From Streptomyces sp. H27-H5 (GTDB lineage Bacteria > Actinomycetota > Actinomycetes > Streptomycetales > Streptomycetaceae): DNA of 64,000 nt. The notes beneath the pieces were generated by a model, which ran no database searches, was not told the origin of the DNA, and saw nothing but the letters and a program-made list of their open reading frames with translations. Positions within the stretch are counted from its first letter, which is position 1. Each line of letters opens with the position of its first letter. A program made the position numbers and the translations under genes. Below, one piece after another: positions 26,806 to 36,016 of the stretch. The DNA is taken from contig NZ_JAPNLK010000034.1 in NCBI RefSeq assembly GCF_026627505.1, positions 19,881 to 83,880 on the forward strand, written 5' to 3'.

Positions 26806-29643
26806 TCACACCCACGTCCGGGGACGGAAACGGTTTGCCCGCTCCACCAGTTCGATCCTCTCCTCGCCCCGCTGCGCCAGCCGAGCGAGGACGCGGTACG
26901 AGCGCTCCAGGCCGAAGCGCAGCCCCCGCTCGTCCAGTTGACTGCCGAGCAACGAGGTCCGGCCGGGGTCTGCACCCCGGCCACCCGACAGTACCCAGTC
27001 CAGCGCCGACCCCAGAACCTCGGTCGACAGCCGTTCGTGGCGTTCGGCGTCGAGCCCGAACCGGGCCAACGCCTCGACCTGCGCGGCAGCCGCCGTCAGG
27101 TCGGGCAGCAGCGCCTCCTCAGGGGAGCGGTCGCGCAGGCGTGCCCGTACGGCCGCCACCCGGGCGGCGGTGTAGTGGATCGACGCCTCCGGCACGGATT
27201 CCAGGGTGCGCACGGCCCGGGTCCGGTCGCCGGCGGCCAACTGGACCCGCGCCAGCCCGAAGGCCGCGCTGACGAAGCCGGGATCGGTGATCCACACCAG
27301 CCGGTAGTACTCGGCGGCGTTGTCCAACTGGCCCAGGACCTCCGCGCACAGGCCCAGGGCCAGCTTCGGTGCCGGCTCGCCCGGGAAGGCGTCGTAGATC
27401 GCGTCGAAGGACAGGGCGGCCGTCTCGTCGTCCCCGCTCGCCAGCGAGGCGATGCCGCGCGTCCACACCACCCGCCAGTCGTCCGGATGCCGCAGTTCCA
27501 GTTCGATCAGGGCCTGTCCGGCCACGGCCAACTCGCCCAGTTCGAGCCGGGCCCGCAGCTCCCGCAGCCGCAACTCGGCCGAGTCGGCGGGCGCCGCGCC
27601 CAGCGCGCCGAGCAGGTCGGCGGGAGCGGAGGCGAGCAGACCGGTCAGGAAGCCGGCGTTGGGGTCGGCCGGGTCCACCAACGGCACCGGCAGGGCCAGC
27701 GCCGCGCTCCGGGAGTCCAGGGTCACGAGGCCGATGCCGGCGTGCAGCGGCCCGCGGGCCTGCCGGGGCACCGGCGCGGACAGGAGGGTCGGGCCCGGGG
27801 CGGGCACGGTCGGGGCGGCCGCCTGCCGGGGCGGGGGGCCGGCCGCGGCCGACACGTGTGTGGCGGTGGTCCCCAGGACGGCCGCCGGGGCCGACGCGGG
27901 CGGGCCCCCCGCGAACACGGACGCCACGGGCCCGGATCCCACCGGCCCGGATCCCACCGGGCCCGATGCCATCGGCCCGGACACCACCGGTACCGACCCG
28001 ATGGGTACCGACCCCGTGGGCGCGGGCAACGGCGCGAGCGGTGCGGCGGTGGCGACCGGCGCCGGCGCGGTCCGCCCGGCGGTCCGCCCGTGTCGGCCCT
28101 TCGGCGCGGTGGAGCGCGCCCCCAGCCGGGACACCTCCGCCCCCGCCTCGTCGGCGAACAACCGGTTGTCCGGGACGCGCAGTTCCGGCCCGAACAGCGT
28201 GGACAACTGCGGCCGGGGCTTGCCCGTCTGCAGCGCCACGACCTCGCGCAGCACTCCCGTCAGCTGGTCGGCCATCTCCTGGGCGGAGGCGAACCGCCGC
28301 CCGGGGTCGGGGTCGGTGGCCCGCACCAGCAGCCGGTAGAAGGACTCGTACCGCCCGAAGACCTCGATGTGCTCGGGATCGGGCAGGGAGTCCACGAACA
28401 CGTTCGTGTAGCCCTGGAAGTCGAAGGTCAGCACGGCCAGCGTGCGCGCCACCGTGTACAGGTCGGAGGCCACCGACGGGCCCGTCTCCGCGACCTCCGG
28501 AGCCTGGTAGCCCACGGTGCCGTAGATGGCCGACTCGTCGTCGTCCATCCGGCGGACCGCGCCCATGTCGATGAGCTTCAACTGGTCCTGCTGCTGGATC
28601 GCGTTGTCGACCTTGAAGTCGCAGTACAGGAGGTTCCTGCTGTGCAGGTGCCCCAGTGCCTCCAGCGCCTCGATCCCGTACGCGCAGGCCTGTTCCACCG
28701 GCAGCGGATCGCGCCTGCCGTCCGGCCGGCGGCGCTCGTTGGCGATCTCCTTCAGCGACTTGCCGCCGACGTACTCCATGACGATGTACCCGTCCAGCGA
28801 ACCCGTCCGCTGGTCCAGGTGCTCCACGAAGTTGTAGATCCGCACGATGTTGGAGTGCTCGATCTCCGCGAGGAACCGCCGCTCGGAGATCGCCGCCTCC
28901 ATCGCGTCCTGGTCCCCGGTGTCCAGTAGGCCCTTGAGGACGACCCAGCGGTCCGACACCGCCCGGTCCACCGCGAGGTACACCCAGCCGAGACCGCCGT
29001 GCGCGAGGCAGCCCGCGACCTCGTACTGGCCGCGCACCACGTCGCCGGTGCGCAGCTTGGGCACGAAGGAGTACGGGTGCCCGCACTTGGTGCAGAACCC
29101 TTCCGTCCGGCCCGGTCGCTCGCCGCGCGCCCGGCCCACCGGGGCCCCGCAGTCCGAGCGGGAGCAGAACCGCTTGCGCTCCGGGACCTCCGGGTTCTCC
29201 AGCACCGCCGCCGAGGGATCCGGACGGGGCACCTCCGGTACGTTCACCAGCCCGGCCCCGAGCCGGCCGCGCCCGGAGACCGAGGGCGCCGAACCCGAAC
29301 TGCGCACCGAAACCGAGCGGGTGGACGCGGCCCCCGACAGGGACCGCGACAGCCGGCCGGACACCGAGCGCCGCGAGGACGAGGAACGGGAGGACCGGGA
29401 GGAGCGCGCGGAGGCCGAGGAGCCCGAACGCTCCGAGCCGCGGGAACCCGCGGAGCCCCGGGAGTCACCGTGGCGCGCCGCGCTCGTCATCCCCGTCGGC
29501 GGCGAGACCAGCTCCTCCGCGCCCGCCGCGACGGAGCCGATCGGCGCCAGCCCGCAGGTGTCGCAGTACAGCTCGCCGCCGCCCATGTCCTCGTACGTCC
29601 CCGGGCAGCCGGGGCGAACGCACGCGGTTCCGCTCGGGCTCAT
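26806..29643 (-). CDS. pknG: PknG-like Ser/Thr protein kinase with TPR domain
   Basis: 945 residues from ATG 29643 (ATGA overlap with the gene before it). An N-terminal ribbon C-x4-C...CDTCG (about 8-31) precedes a disordered Ser/Arg region. Then the PknG rubredoxin-like pair CSRSDC and CTKCGHPYSFVPKL (about 158-198) adjoins the kinase. The kinase has glycine loop AHGGLGWVYLAVD, VAIK-equivalent VVLKGLL, catalytic LLYCDFKVDNA (HRD replaced, as in PknG), LIDMGAV (DFG equivalent) and YGTVGYQAPE. The C-terminal 300 residues are helical TPR-like. Mycobacterial PknG is about 750 residues; the extra length here is the first ribbon and linkers. In mycobacteria it controls glutamate/TCA metabolism through GarA. 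Confidence 0.93.
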   Translation of the reverse strand: MSPSGTACVRPGCPGTYEDMGGGELYCDTCGLAPIGSVAAGAEELVSPPTGMTSAARHGDSRGSAGSRGSERSGSSASARSSRSSRSSSSRRSVSGRLSRSLSGAASTRSVSVRSSGSAPSVSGRGRLGAGLVNVPEVPRPDPSAAVLENPEVPERKRFCSRSDCGAPVGRARGERPGRTEGFCTKCGHPYSFVPKLRTGDVVRGQYEVAGCLAHGGLGWVYLAVDRAVSDRWVVLKGLLDTGDQDAMEAAISERRFLAEIEHSNIVRIYNFVEHLDQRTGSLDGYIVMEYVGGKSLKEIANERRRPDGRRDPLPVEQACAYGIEALEALGHLHSRNLLYCDFKVDNAIQQQDQLKLIDMGAVRRMDDDESAIYGTVGYQAPEVAETGPSVASDLYTVARTLAVLTFDFQGYTNVFVDSLPDPEHIEVFGRYESFYRLLVRATDPDPGRRFASAQEMADQLTGVLREVVALQTGKPRPQLSTLFGPELRVPDNRLFADEAGAEVSRLGARSTAPKGRHGRTAGRTAPAPVATAAPLAPLPAPTGSVPIGSVPVVSGPMASGPVGSGPVGSGPVASVFAGGPPASAPAAVLGTTATHVSAAAGPPPRQAAAPTVPAPGPTLLSAPVPRQARGPLHAGIGLVTLDSRSAALALPVPLVDPADPNAGFLTGLLASAPADLLGALGAAPADSAELRLRELRARLELGELAVAGQALIELELRHPDDWRVVWTRGIASLASGDDETAALSFDAIYDAFPGEPAPKLALGLCAEVLGQLDNAAEYYRLVWITDPGFVSAAFGLARVQLAAGDRTRAVRTLESVPEASIHYTAARVAAVRARLRDRSPEEALLPDLTAAAAQVEALARFGLDAERHERLSTEVLGSALDWVLSGGRGADPGRTSLLGSQLDERGLRFGLERSYRVLARLAQRGEERIELVERANRFRPRTWV

Positions 29644-31001
29644 GCGTCATCCTTCCCCGGCCGGTGGGGCCAGTGTTCGTCGGAGCGGTCCGCGGGCACC
29701 GTGCCCGGCGGTGCCGGTGCGTCCCGAGGCGGAGGTGGGGCCGACGATTCGGCCGCCGCCCACTGGTAGCGCAGCACCGCCTCCTCGGCGGCCCGCAGAT
29801 CGCAGGGAGCGCTCCACAACATCCGCCGGGCCGTGTCGTACCGCTCGATGAGCAGCGGATCCTCCGCCATCCCGAGCCGGGCCACCTTCGCCTTGTACGC
29901 GTCCAGCCGGCCGCGCAACTCCGCCCGCACCGCGAGCGGGGCCGTCACGGCGGTCAACGACTCACGCGCCCTGCGCAGTTCCTCGTCGGCCCGTTCCTCC
30001 AGCGACTCCAGCAGGGGCGACAACCGGTGCCACTGCGACTGCCGCCGGTACTCGGCCGCCGCGGCCAACTGTTCCTGCAGGGCGGTCGGCGGCCCGCTGA
30101 CCGCGGGCACCTCCGACGCCGCGATCTTCGCCAGCACCTCGCCGCGCGCCGTCCGCGCCTCGGCCAGCGTCCGGTCGGCCCGCGAGAGCACGTCCCGCAG
30201 GCTGATCAGCCGCTGTTCGGAGTCCTGCCGCACGTCGAGGACCGCCTCGATCTCCCGGCGCACGTCGTCCAGGGCGCGGGCCGCCCGGTCGTAGCGCGCG
30301 GTGTCCGGACGGCCGCCGCCCGGGGCAGAACTCCCCGCAGTCGCCGACCAGAACGCCAGCGGATCCGCGATGACCCGCGCGCGCAGCTCCGTCAGCTCGG
30401 CGGTGATCTCCTCCAGGTCGTCCCCCGAGGGGTGCTCGCCCGGCCGGATGCCCACCGAACGCGCCAGGGAGCGCGTGCGGTGCAGCTCGGCGGCGAGCAG
30501 GTCGATCCGCGCGGGCAGCGCCGACCAGACCGCGTCGGCGGCGACCACCACGTCCAGGGAGGACGCGTACAGCTCGTTCATCCGGGCCACCAGCTCCGCC
30601 AGCGACATCCGCTCGGCGAGCGCGGCGCCCTCCAGCCCGGCGCCGGCGATCAGCACACCGGGCCCGCACAGCCGCTCCGTCAGCTCGACCAGGTCCTCGC
30701 GGTTCGGCCGGCGGCGGCGTTCGCGGATCTCCCGGGCGGCGCGCAGCGCCCCGCTGTAGGCGTCGAAGAGCGTCCACAGCCGGGTGATCGCGGCGTCGGC
30801 GGCGGTCCAGCGTTCCTTCGTGACCCCGGTGAGGGCCGCGCCCTCCAGCAGCCGTCGCCCCGAGTGGTCCTGGAGGGCGAGCAGGGAGGTCTCGACCGCC
30901 TCGTGCTCCGCTGCGAGGCGGCTGAGCGCACGATCCACCCCGTCCGCGTCCAGGACCGCGGGACCCTCCTGCGGACGCCCCGGTCCGACCACACCGCTCA
31001 T
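29640..31001 (-). CDS. Coiled-coil protein of the PknG locus
   Basis: 453 residues from ATG 31001 (GGAGG 11 bases upstream; GTG 31022 also possible). It is almost wholly alpha-helical and charged, with heptad-like stretches (VDRALSRLAAEHEAVETS, ALDDVRREIEAVLDVRQD, LLESLEERADEELRRARE). No signal peptide, membrane helix or enzyme motif. Genes of this kind separate glnH and pknG in Streptomyces but not in mycobacteria. Its four-base overlap with pknG suggests stoichiometric synthesis, so an adaptor between the sensor and the kinase is the simplest guess. Confidence 0.8.
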   Translation of the reverse strand: MSGVVGPGRPQEGPAVLDADGVDRALSRLAAEHEAVETSLLALQDHSGRRLLEGAALTGVTKERWTAADAAITRLWTLFDAYSGALRAAREIRERRRRPNREDLVELTERLCGPGVLIAGAGLEGAALAERMSLAELVARMNELYASSLDVVVAADAVWSALPARIDLLAAELHRTRSLARSVGIRPGEHPSGDDLEEITAELTELRARVIADPLAFWSATAGSSAPGGGRPDTARYDRAARALDDVRREIEAVLDVRQDSEQRLISLRDVLSRADRTLAEARTARGEVLAKIAASEVPAVSGPPTALQEQLAAAAEYRRQSQWHRLSPLLESLEERADEELRRARESLTAVTAPLAVRAELRGRLDAYKAKVARLGMAEDPLLIERYDTARRMLWSAPCDLRAAEEAVLRYQWAAAESSAPPPPRDAPAPPGTVPADRSDEHWPHRPGKDDA

Positions 31002-31027
31002 GTAGGGCTCTGCCTCCGTCACGGGCC

Positions 31028-32092
31028 TCAGCCGTCCCGGTACTTGGGCGCGGGCGGGGCGGTCACCTTGGGCAGCACGGCCTCCAGGTGCTTGCGGTAG
31101 GACTGCATCCAGGGGCTGCCGTCGCCGCCCGCGCGGTAGTCCTCCAACACCTTGTTGACCCGGCGCACCAGGTCGGAGGCGTCCTTGTTCATGGCGACGC
31201 CGTAGAACTCCCGGGTGAACGGGGAGCCGACCAGTTGCACCGACGGGTCCTGCGCCGCCTGGCCGGCGGCGAGCGCGTTGTCCGTGATGATGCCGTCCAC
31301 CTCGCCGAGCTGGAGGCGCACCAGGCAGTCCAGTTGGTTGGAAACGGACACGGGCCGCGAACCGTACGACTGGGACTTGAGCGCGCTCTCGGCGGTGGAA
31401 CCGGCCGCCGTGCAGATCCGGCGGCCGTTCAGGGAGGTGTCGTACCCGGTGATCGGCGAACCCTTGGGGGCCAGGACCTGCTGGCCCGCCTCGAAGTAGG
31501 CCGTCGAGAAGGCGACGTCCTCCAGCCGCTTGCAATTGATCGTCATGGTCCGCACGACGACGTCGACGCGGTTCTCCCGGAGCGCCGGCACGCGCTGGCT
31601 CGTGGGGATGGCCCGGTAGATCACCGCGTTCTCGTCGCCCAGGATGTCCTTGGCGATGGCCTTCACCAGCGCGATGTCGAAGCCGTCGAGGTGGCCGTCG
31701 GGATTGCGGTAGCCCCACTTGAAGCTGTTCTGGTCGACGCCCGCGACGAGCTTGCCCGCCTGCCGGATCCGCTCGATGGTCGGGCCGTCGACGCCGGACG
31801 GGCGCAGGCTGGCCTCCGGGTCCTGGCAGGTGTCGGCCGGGCCCGCCGGGGCGATCGCCATCGTGGCGGGCGGCCGGACCGGGCCGGAACCGCCGGTGTC
31901 CGGCGTGGCGTGGGCCAGCGGCAGCAGCACGGCGACGGCCGTGACCGCGCAGGCGGCGGCCATCGCGCTCACCCCGCCCCAGCCGCGCAGCCGGCGCGTC
32001 ACCCGGCGCAGTCCGCTCGCCGCGGGGACGCCGTCGGCGCCGGTCCGGCCGTCCGTGCCGTGCTCTTGGTCGCGCCCCGCTCGTATCCGCAT
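31028..32092 (-). CDS. glnH: GlnH-like amino-acid-binding protein, membrane anchored
   Basis: 354 residues from ATG 32092. A basic cytosolic N-terminus is followed by one membrane helix (MAAACAVTAVAVLLPLAHA, about 44-62), then a periplasmic-binding fold of the SBP_bac_3 family (IRQAGKLVAGVDQNSFKWG, DGFDIALVKAIAKDILGD, VVVRTMTIN, LDCLVRLQLGEVDGIITDN). There is no lipobox. In mycobacteria GlnH binds Asp/Glu and with GlnX activates PknG; no ABC permease genes are present here either, which supports a sensor rather than a transporter role. It is placed between glnX and the pknG group. Confidence 0.88.
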   Translation of the reverse strand: MRIRAGRDQEHGTDGRTGADGVPAASGLRRVTRRLRGWGGVSAMAAACAVTAVAVLLPLAHATPDTGGSGPVRPPATMAIAPAGPADTCQDPEASLRPSGVDGPTIERIRQAGKLVAGVDQNSFKWGYRNPDGHLDGFDIALVKAIAKDILGDENAVIYRAIPTSQRVPALRENRVDVVVRTMTINCKRLEDVAFSTAYFEAGQQVLAPKGSPITGYDTSLNGRRICTAAGSTAESALKSQSYGSRPVSVSNQLDCLVRLQLGEVDGIITDNALAAGQAAQDPSVQLVGSPFTREFYGVAMNKDASDLVRRVNKVLEDYRAGGDGSPWMQSYRKHLEAVLPKVTAPPAPKYRDG

Positions 32093-32097
32093 CGATC

Positions 32098-33504
32098 TCA
32101 CCTGTACTCCGAAAGCCTGCGACCGATGCCGAGCAGTGCCGCCGCCGCGCCGACGACCGCCAGGGCCGCCGCTCCCGTCGTCAGCCCGCCCAGCGCCCCG
32201 AGTCCACCCCGGGCCGCCTGAGTGAATTCCTTCTGCTCGTGGACCACGGCCTGCTCCAAGGAGGCGTCCACGGTGTCGAAGGAGGCCCCGCTGCTGTCCT
32301 TCTGGTCCTTGTCGCCGACCACCTGGACGAGCGCGAGGTCGTAGTCGCCCCGCATGTCGCTCTCCCGGGCCGACGCGTGCCGCTGCTTCCACTGCGTGAC
32401 ACCGGCGACCGCCTTGGAGACCGGCTCCTCGCCGCTGTCGTCGTCGGCCAGCCGCAGCGCCGCCGACAGCCCGGCGTCCAGTTCCTTCATGTTCTTCGTG
32501 TAGTCCACGTCGTACTTGTCGGACTTCTTGTCCTCGGCCAGCACCGCGCCCCGCGCGACGAGCGTCAGGTTCTCGTTGGCCCGGGCCTGGAGGGAGGCGA
32601 TCCGCGCGTCGTTGAGGACCTTGAGGGACTCCTGTCCGTCCGACCGGGCCTCGCTCAGCCCCGATCGTGCGACCGTGGTCCCGACGACGAGCCACAGGAG
32701 CACCACGACCGAGGCGGCCGTCGCCGCGACGAGGCCGTGGTTGAAGACCCGGTGGGTGCGCCGGTAGTTGCGTCGCTGCGCCCACGCCAGGGCGCCGATG
32801 CCGAGCAGTCCCGCGCCGATCGAGGCGAACGGCCAGGAACGGGCGTCGTCGTAGTCGGTGTAGAGGCGGCCGGTCTCCGCCTCGTAGAGCCGCTGGGCCG
32901 CCGGCAGCAGCACGGTGCTCATGCGTTCGTTGGCGTACCGCAGGTAGGCGCCGCCGAGCGGCAGCCCCTGCCGGTTCGTCGCCCGGGCCTGCTCGATCAG
33001 CCCGGTGTAGCGGGGCAGCTCCTCGCCGAGGAGCGCGATCTCCTTGCGGGAATCCACGCCGGCCCCGGTGTTGGCCGCCGCGCTCACCAGCAGCCGGGAG
33101 GCGTTGGCGATGTCCTTCTCGTATCTCTGGCGGACCTCGCGGGGTTCCTGGGCGCCGGCGAGGAAGCCGCTGGAGGAGGCCGTGTCCGCGTCCGCGAGCG
33201 AGCGGTAGATGCTCGCCGCGTCCGCGCTGAGGGGCTGGCTGTGGCCCACCACGTCGTCGGCGGCGGTGGCACGGTCGGAGATCTCCCACACGGTGACCGC
33301 GCCGAACAGCACGACCAGGGCGGCGAGCGCGGCCCCGATGATCCGCAGCCGGCCCGGTTCGGTGGTCGCGGCCTCACGCAGCCGGTCCACGCCCTCGGCC
33401 CACGCGGTTCCCCGTCCGGGCGGTTCGGGCGCTCCCGCGGGCGCCCCGGCGGGCGGTGCGGAGACACCGCCGCCGGGCGCGGGCGCGCGTGTTGTGATGG
33501 CCAC
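32098..33504 (-). CDS. glnX: GlnX-like four-helix membrane sensor protein
   Basis: 468 residues from GTG 33504 with a strong GGGGGAGG site. Four membrane helices: LRIIGAALAALVVLFGAVTVW (about 53-73), WPFASIGAGLLGIGALAWA (about 224-242), GLVAATAASVVVLLWLVVG (about 260-278) and a C-terminal Gly/Ala helix (about 433-460). Two extracellular helical loops lie between helices 1-2 and 3-4, as in bacterial four-helix-bundle sensors. The short C-terminal tail is basic. The order glnX-glnH-...-pknG matches mycobacteria, where GlnX relays GlnH occupancy to PknG. First gene of the block, so the promoter lies in 33505-33744. Confidence 0.85.
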   Translation of the reverse strand: MAITTRAPAPGGGVSAPPAGAPAGAPEPPGRGTAWAEGVDRLREAATTEPGRLRIIGAALAALVVLFGAVTVWEISDRATAADDVVGHSQPLSADAASIYRSLADADTASSSGFLAGAQEPREVRQRYEKDIANASRLLVSAAANTGAGVDSRKEIALLGEELPRYTGLIEQARATNRQGLPLGGAYLRYANERMSTVLLPAAQRLYEAETGRLYTDYDDARSWPFASIGAGLLGIGALAWAQRRNYRRTHRVFNHGLVAATAASVVVLLWLVVGTTVARSGLSEARSDGQESLKVLNDARIASLQARANENLTLVARGAVLAEDKKSDKYDVDYTKNMKELDAGLSAALRLADDDSGEEPVSKAVAGVTQWKQRHASARESDMRGDYDLALVQVVGDKDQKDSSGASFDTVDASLEQAVVHEQKEFTQAARGGLGALGGLTTGAAALAVVGAAAALLGIGRRLSEYR

Positions 33505-33744
33505 CGTGACCTCCCCCTCGGTCCTGAAATCCCCCAGCCACCGCTGGAAGGTACCCCCGTCGCAGCAGTATGGACGTAGTGGCGGTCAACCACAGCACCC
33601 GGTGCCGGCTCTTGGGCGATACGTCCCGAGCCCTCCCCCGGTGTCGTCGCCGCGACCCCCACCGCGTCGTTCCCGCCACCCCTTCAGCGTCTATACGTCC
33701 ACGTGACCGCCACGGTTCCAGACGGGACGCCCCCCGGGGCGGGT

Positions 33745-34755
33745 TCACCCGAAATGGGCACGGAGTTTTTCACGGGCCCCGGCAGGCGCGTCCAGCGCGT
33801 CCAGCCCCAGCAGCCCCGCCCCCAGCACCGGCGGGGCCACGATCACCGACATCCGGGCCAGCGGGGCCCGTTCGGCGAGCCCCGCCTCGATCCGCCCGTT
33901 CAGCCGCGGATGCCCGGCCGCGAGCACACTGCCGCCCAGCACGACGGGGGCCTCCTCGCCCAGCAGGTCGAGGCGTGCCATCGCCACCGAGGCCATCGCC
34001 ACCACCTCGTCCGCCTGCCGCTCCACGATCGCCGCCGCCACCGGATCGCCCGCGGCGGCCACCGCGAACAGCACCGGCACCAGTTCGTGCGTCCGCGCCC
34101 GGGGCGCCCCGCCCAGGTGCAGGGACTCGATCAACTCGTACATGGAGCCCAGCCCGAAGTGCCCGGGCAGCGCCCGCGCCAGCTCCGTCGGCCCGCCCCG
34201 GCCGTCCTCGGCCCGGGCCGCCCACCACAGGGCCTCCTCGGCGAGGCCGCCCCCGCCGCCCCAGTCGCCGGAGATCCGGCCGACCGCCGGGAACCGCGCG
34301 GTCCGCCCGTCGGGCAGCATCCCCACGCAGTTGATGCCGGCCCCGCACACCACCGCGATCCCGCGCGGCGGCCCGCTGTCCGGGAGGCCCGCCCGCAGGA
34401 TGGCGAAGGTGTCGTTGCGCACCTCGGTCGCCGCGCCCCAGCCGCGCGCGCTGATCGCGTCCGCCAGTCGACGTTCCTCGACCGGCAGGTCGGCGTTGGC
34501 CAGGCAGGCCGAAACCTGCGCGGCGTACGGGGCGCCCGGCCGCAGCCGGGGCAGTCCGGCGGCCTCGGCGGCCTCCGCGACGGCCCGGCCGAGCACGTCC
34601 ACGGCCGGTTCGACGCCGACCAGGGGCGGTTGGAAGCCCCCCGACCGACCGGTGCCGAGGACCGTGCCGTCCGCGCCGATCAGTGCCACGTCGGTCTTGC
34701 TGTTGCCCGCGTCGACGGCCAGGACCGCCGCCGGGCCGGGCCGGCTCACGCCCAT
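33745..34755 (-). CDS. csnK: BadF/BcrA-type sugar kinase (CsnK-like)
   Basis: 336 residues from ATG 34755, overlapping the end of the glycosidase gene by ten bases. ASKHA-fold phosphate-1 motif AVDAGNSKTDVALIG at about 13-27, phosphate-2-like GIAVVCGAGINCVG, and adenosine motif PVVLGGSVLA. The family contains eukaryotic-type N-acetylglucosamine kinases. In the csn cluster it would phosphorylate the glucosamine or oligosaccharide released after import. It is the last gene of the operon. The symbol follows the cluster's resemblance to csnR-K of S. coelicolor. Confidence 0.85.
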   Translation of the reverse strand: MGVSRPGPAAVLAVDAGNSKTDVALIGADGTVLGTGRSGGFQPPLVGVEPAVDVLGRAVAEAAEAAGLPRLRPGAPYAAQVSACLANADLPVEERRLADAISARGWGAATEVRNDTFAILRAGLPDSGPPRGIAVVCGAGINCVGMLPDGRTARFPAVGRISGDWGGGGGLAEEALWWAARAEDGRGGPTELARALPGHFGLGSMYELIESLHLGGAPRARTHELVPVLFAVAAAGDPVAAAIVERQADEVVAMASVAMARLDLLGEEAPVVLGGSVLAAGHPRLNGRIEAGLAERAPLARMSVIVAPPVLGAGLLGLDALDAPAGAREKLRAHFG

Positions 34756-36011
34756 GCCAGGTGCTCCTTGTTGTGCGCGAGCAGCCGGTCGGTCAGCCCC
34801 TCGGCGAGGTCGAACTGGCCCACCAGCGGGTGCGCGAGCAGCGCCCGGAAGACCCGCTCGCGCCCCCCGCGCAGGGCCGCGTCCAGCGCGAGGTCCTCGT
34901 ACGCCGTCACGTGCGAGATCAGCCCGGCGTACAGCGGGTCCGGGCGGGACACGGCCAGCGGCACCGGTCCCGAGCCGTCGACGCGGGCCTGTACCTCGAT
35001 GACCGCGTCGTCCGCGAGGAACGGCAGGGTCCCGTTGTTGAGGGTGTTGACCACCTGCACGGACGGGGCGCCGCCGCCCAGCAGCGCCGCCGCCAGGTCC
35101 ACGGCCGCCTCCGAGTAGAAGGCCCCGCCGCGCTTGGCCAGCAGCGCCGGCTTCTCGTCCAGCGCCGGGTCCCCGTACAGCGCCAGCAGTTCCTTCTCCA
35201 TCGCGGCGACCTCGGCGGCCCGCGAGGGCTTCTCGCCGAGCTCCCGAACCACCTCGTCGTGGGCGTAGAAGTAGCGCAGGTAGTACGACGGGACCACGCC
35301 CAGCCGGTCCAGCACGGCGCGCGGCAGGCGCAGGTCGGCGGCGACCGCGTCCCCGTGCTCGGCGAGCAGCCCCGGCAGCACGTCCGTGCCCCCGGGACCG
35401 CCGAGGCGTACGGCGGTCTCCCAGGTCAAGTGGTTGAGCCCGACGTGGTCGAGGTGGATCTCGGCGGGGGCCACGTCCAGCAGCGCCGCGAACTTCCGCT
35501 GGAAGCCGATGGCGACGTTGCACAGCCCGACCGCCTTGTGCCCGGCCTTCAGCAGGGCGCGGGTGACGATGCCGACCGGGTTGGTGAAATCGATGATCCA
35601 GGCGTCCGGGTTGGCGCGCCGCACCCGCTCGGCGATGTCGAGGACCACCGGGACCGTGCGCAGCGCCTTGGCGAGCCCGCCCGCACCGGTCGTCTCCTGG
35701 CCGACGCAGCCGCACTCCAGCGGCCAGGTCTCGTCCTGGAGGCGGGCGGCCTGGCCGCCGATCCGCAGTTGGATCAGTACCGCGTCGGCGTCGGCCACGC
35801 CCGCGTCCAGGTCGCAGGTGGTGGTGATCAGCCCGGGGTGGTCCTGGCGGGCGAAGATCCGCCGGGCGAGGCCGCCGATCAGCTCCAACCGTTCGGCGGC
35901 CGGGTCGATCAGGACCAGTTCGCGGACGGGGAGGGTGTCGCGCAGTCGCGCGAAGCCGTCGATCAGTTCGGGGGTGTAGGTGGAACCGCCGCCCACCACT
36001 GCGAGTTTCAT
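34746..36011 (-). CDS. csnH: GH4 family glycosidase (CsnH-like)
   Basis: 421 residues. GH4 enzymes need NAD and a divalent metal and cleave by an oxidation-elimination route. Visible: Rossmann motif KLAVVGGGSTYTPELI at 2-17, ECGCVGQETTGAGG, DFTNPVGIVTRAL, the metal-binding Cys in GLCNVAIG, and GLNHLTW with its His. It aligns with 6-phospho-beta-glucosidases by motif, but in this ABC-transporter setting the substrate need not be phosphorylated; chitosan-derived oligosaccharides are likely. It is six bases from the permease gene upstream and overlaps the kinase gene. Confidence 0.9.
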   Translation of the reverse strand: MKLAVVGGGSTYTPELIDGFARLRDTLPVRELVLIDPAAERLELIGGLARRIFARQDHPGLITTTCDLDAGVADADAVLIQLRIGGQAARLQDETWPLECGCVGQETTGAGGLAKALRTVPVVLDIAERVRRANPDAWIIDFTNPVGIVTRALLKAGHKAVGLCNVAIGFQRKFAALLDVAPAEIHLDHVGLNHLTWETAVRLGGPGGTDVLPGLLAEHGDAVAADLRLPRAVLDRLGVVPSYYLRYFYAHDEVVRELGEKPSRAAEVAAMEKELLALYGDPALDEKPALLAKRGGAFYSEAAVDLAAALLGGGAPSVQVVNTLNNGTLPFLADDAVIEVQARVDGSGPVPLAVSRPDPLYAGLISHVTAYEDLALDAALRGGRERVFRALLAHPLVGQFDLAEGLTDRLLAHNKEHLAWA

Positions 36012-36016
36012 CGTGT

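Noticed and set aside
33577..33713. Inverted copies of GTGGCGGTCA 115 bases apart upstream of the glnX-like gene
   Set aside because: Ten bases at that distance in G+C-rich DNA can occur by chance, and they do not flank a recognisable element.
33570..33720. Small ORF divergent from the glnX-like gene
   Set aside because: Arg/Pro-rich composition, no Shine-Dalgarno, and it runs into the 3' end of the sugar kinase gene in antisense.
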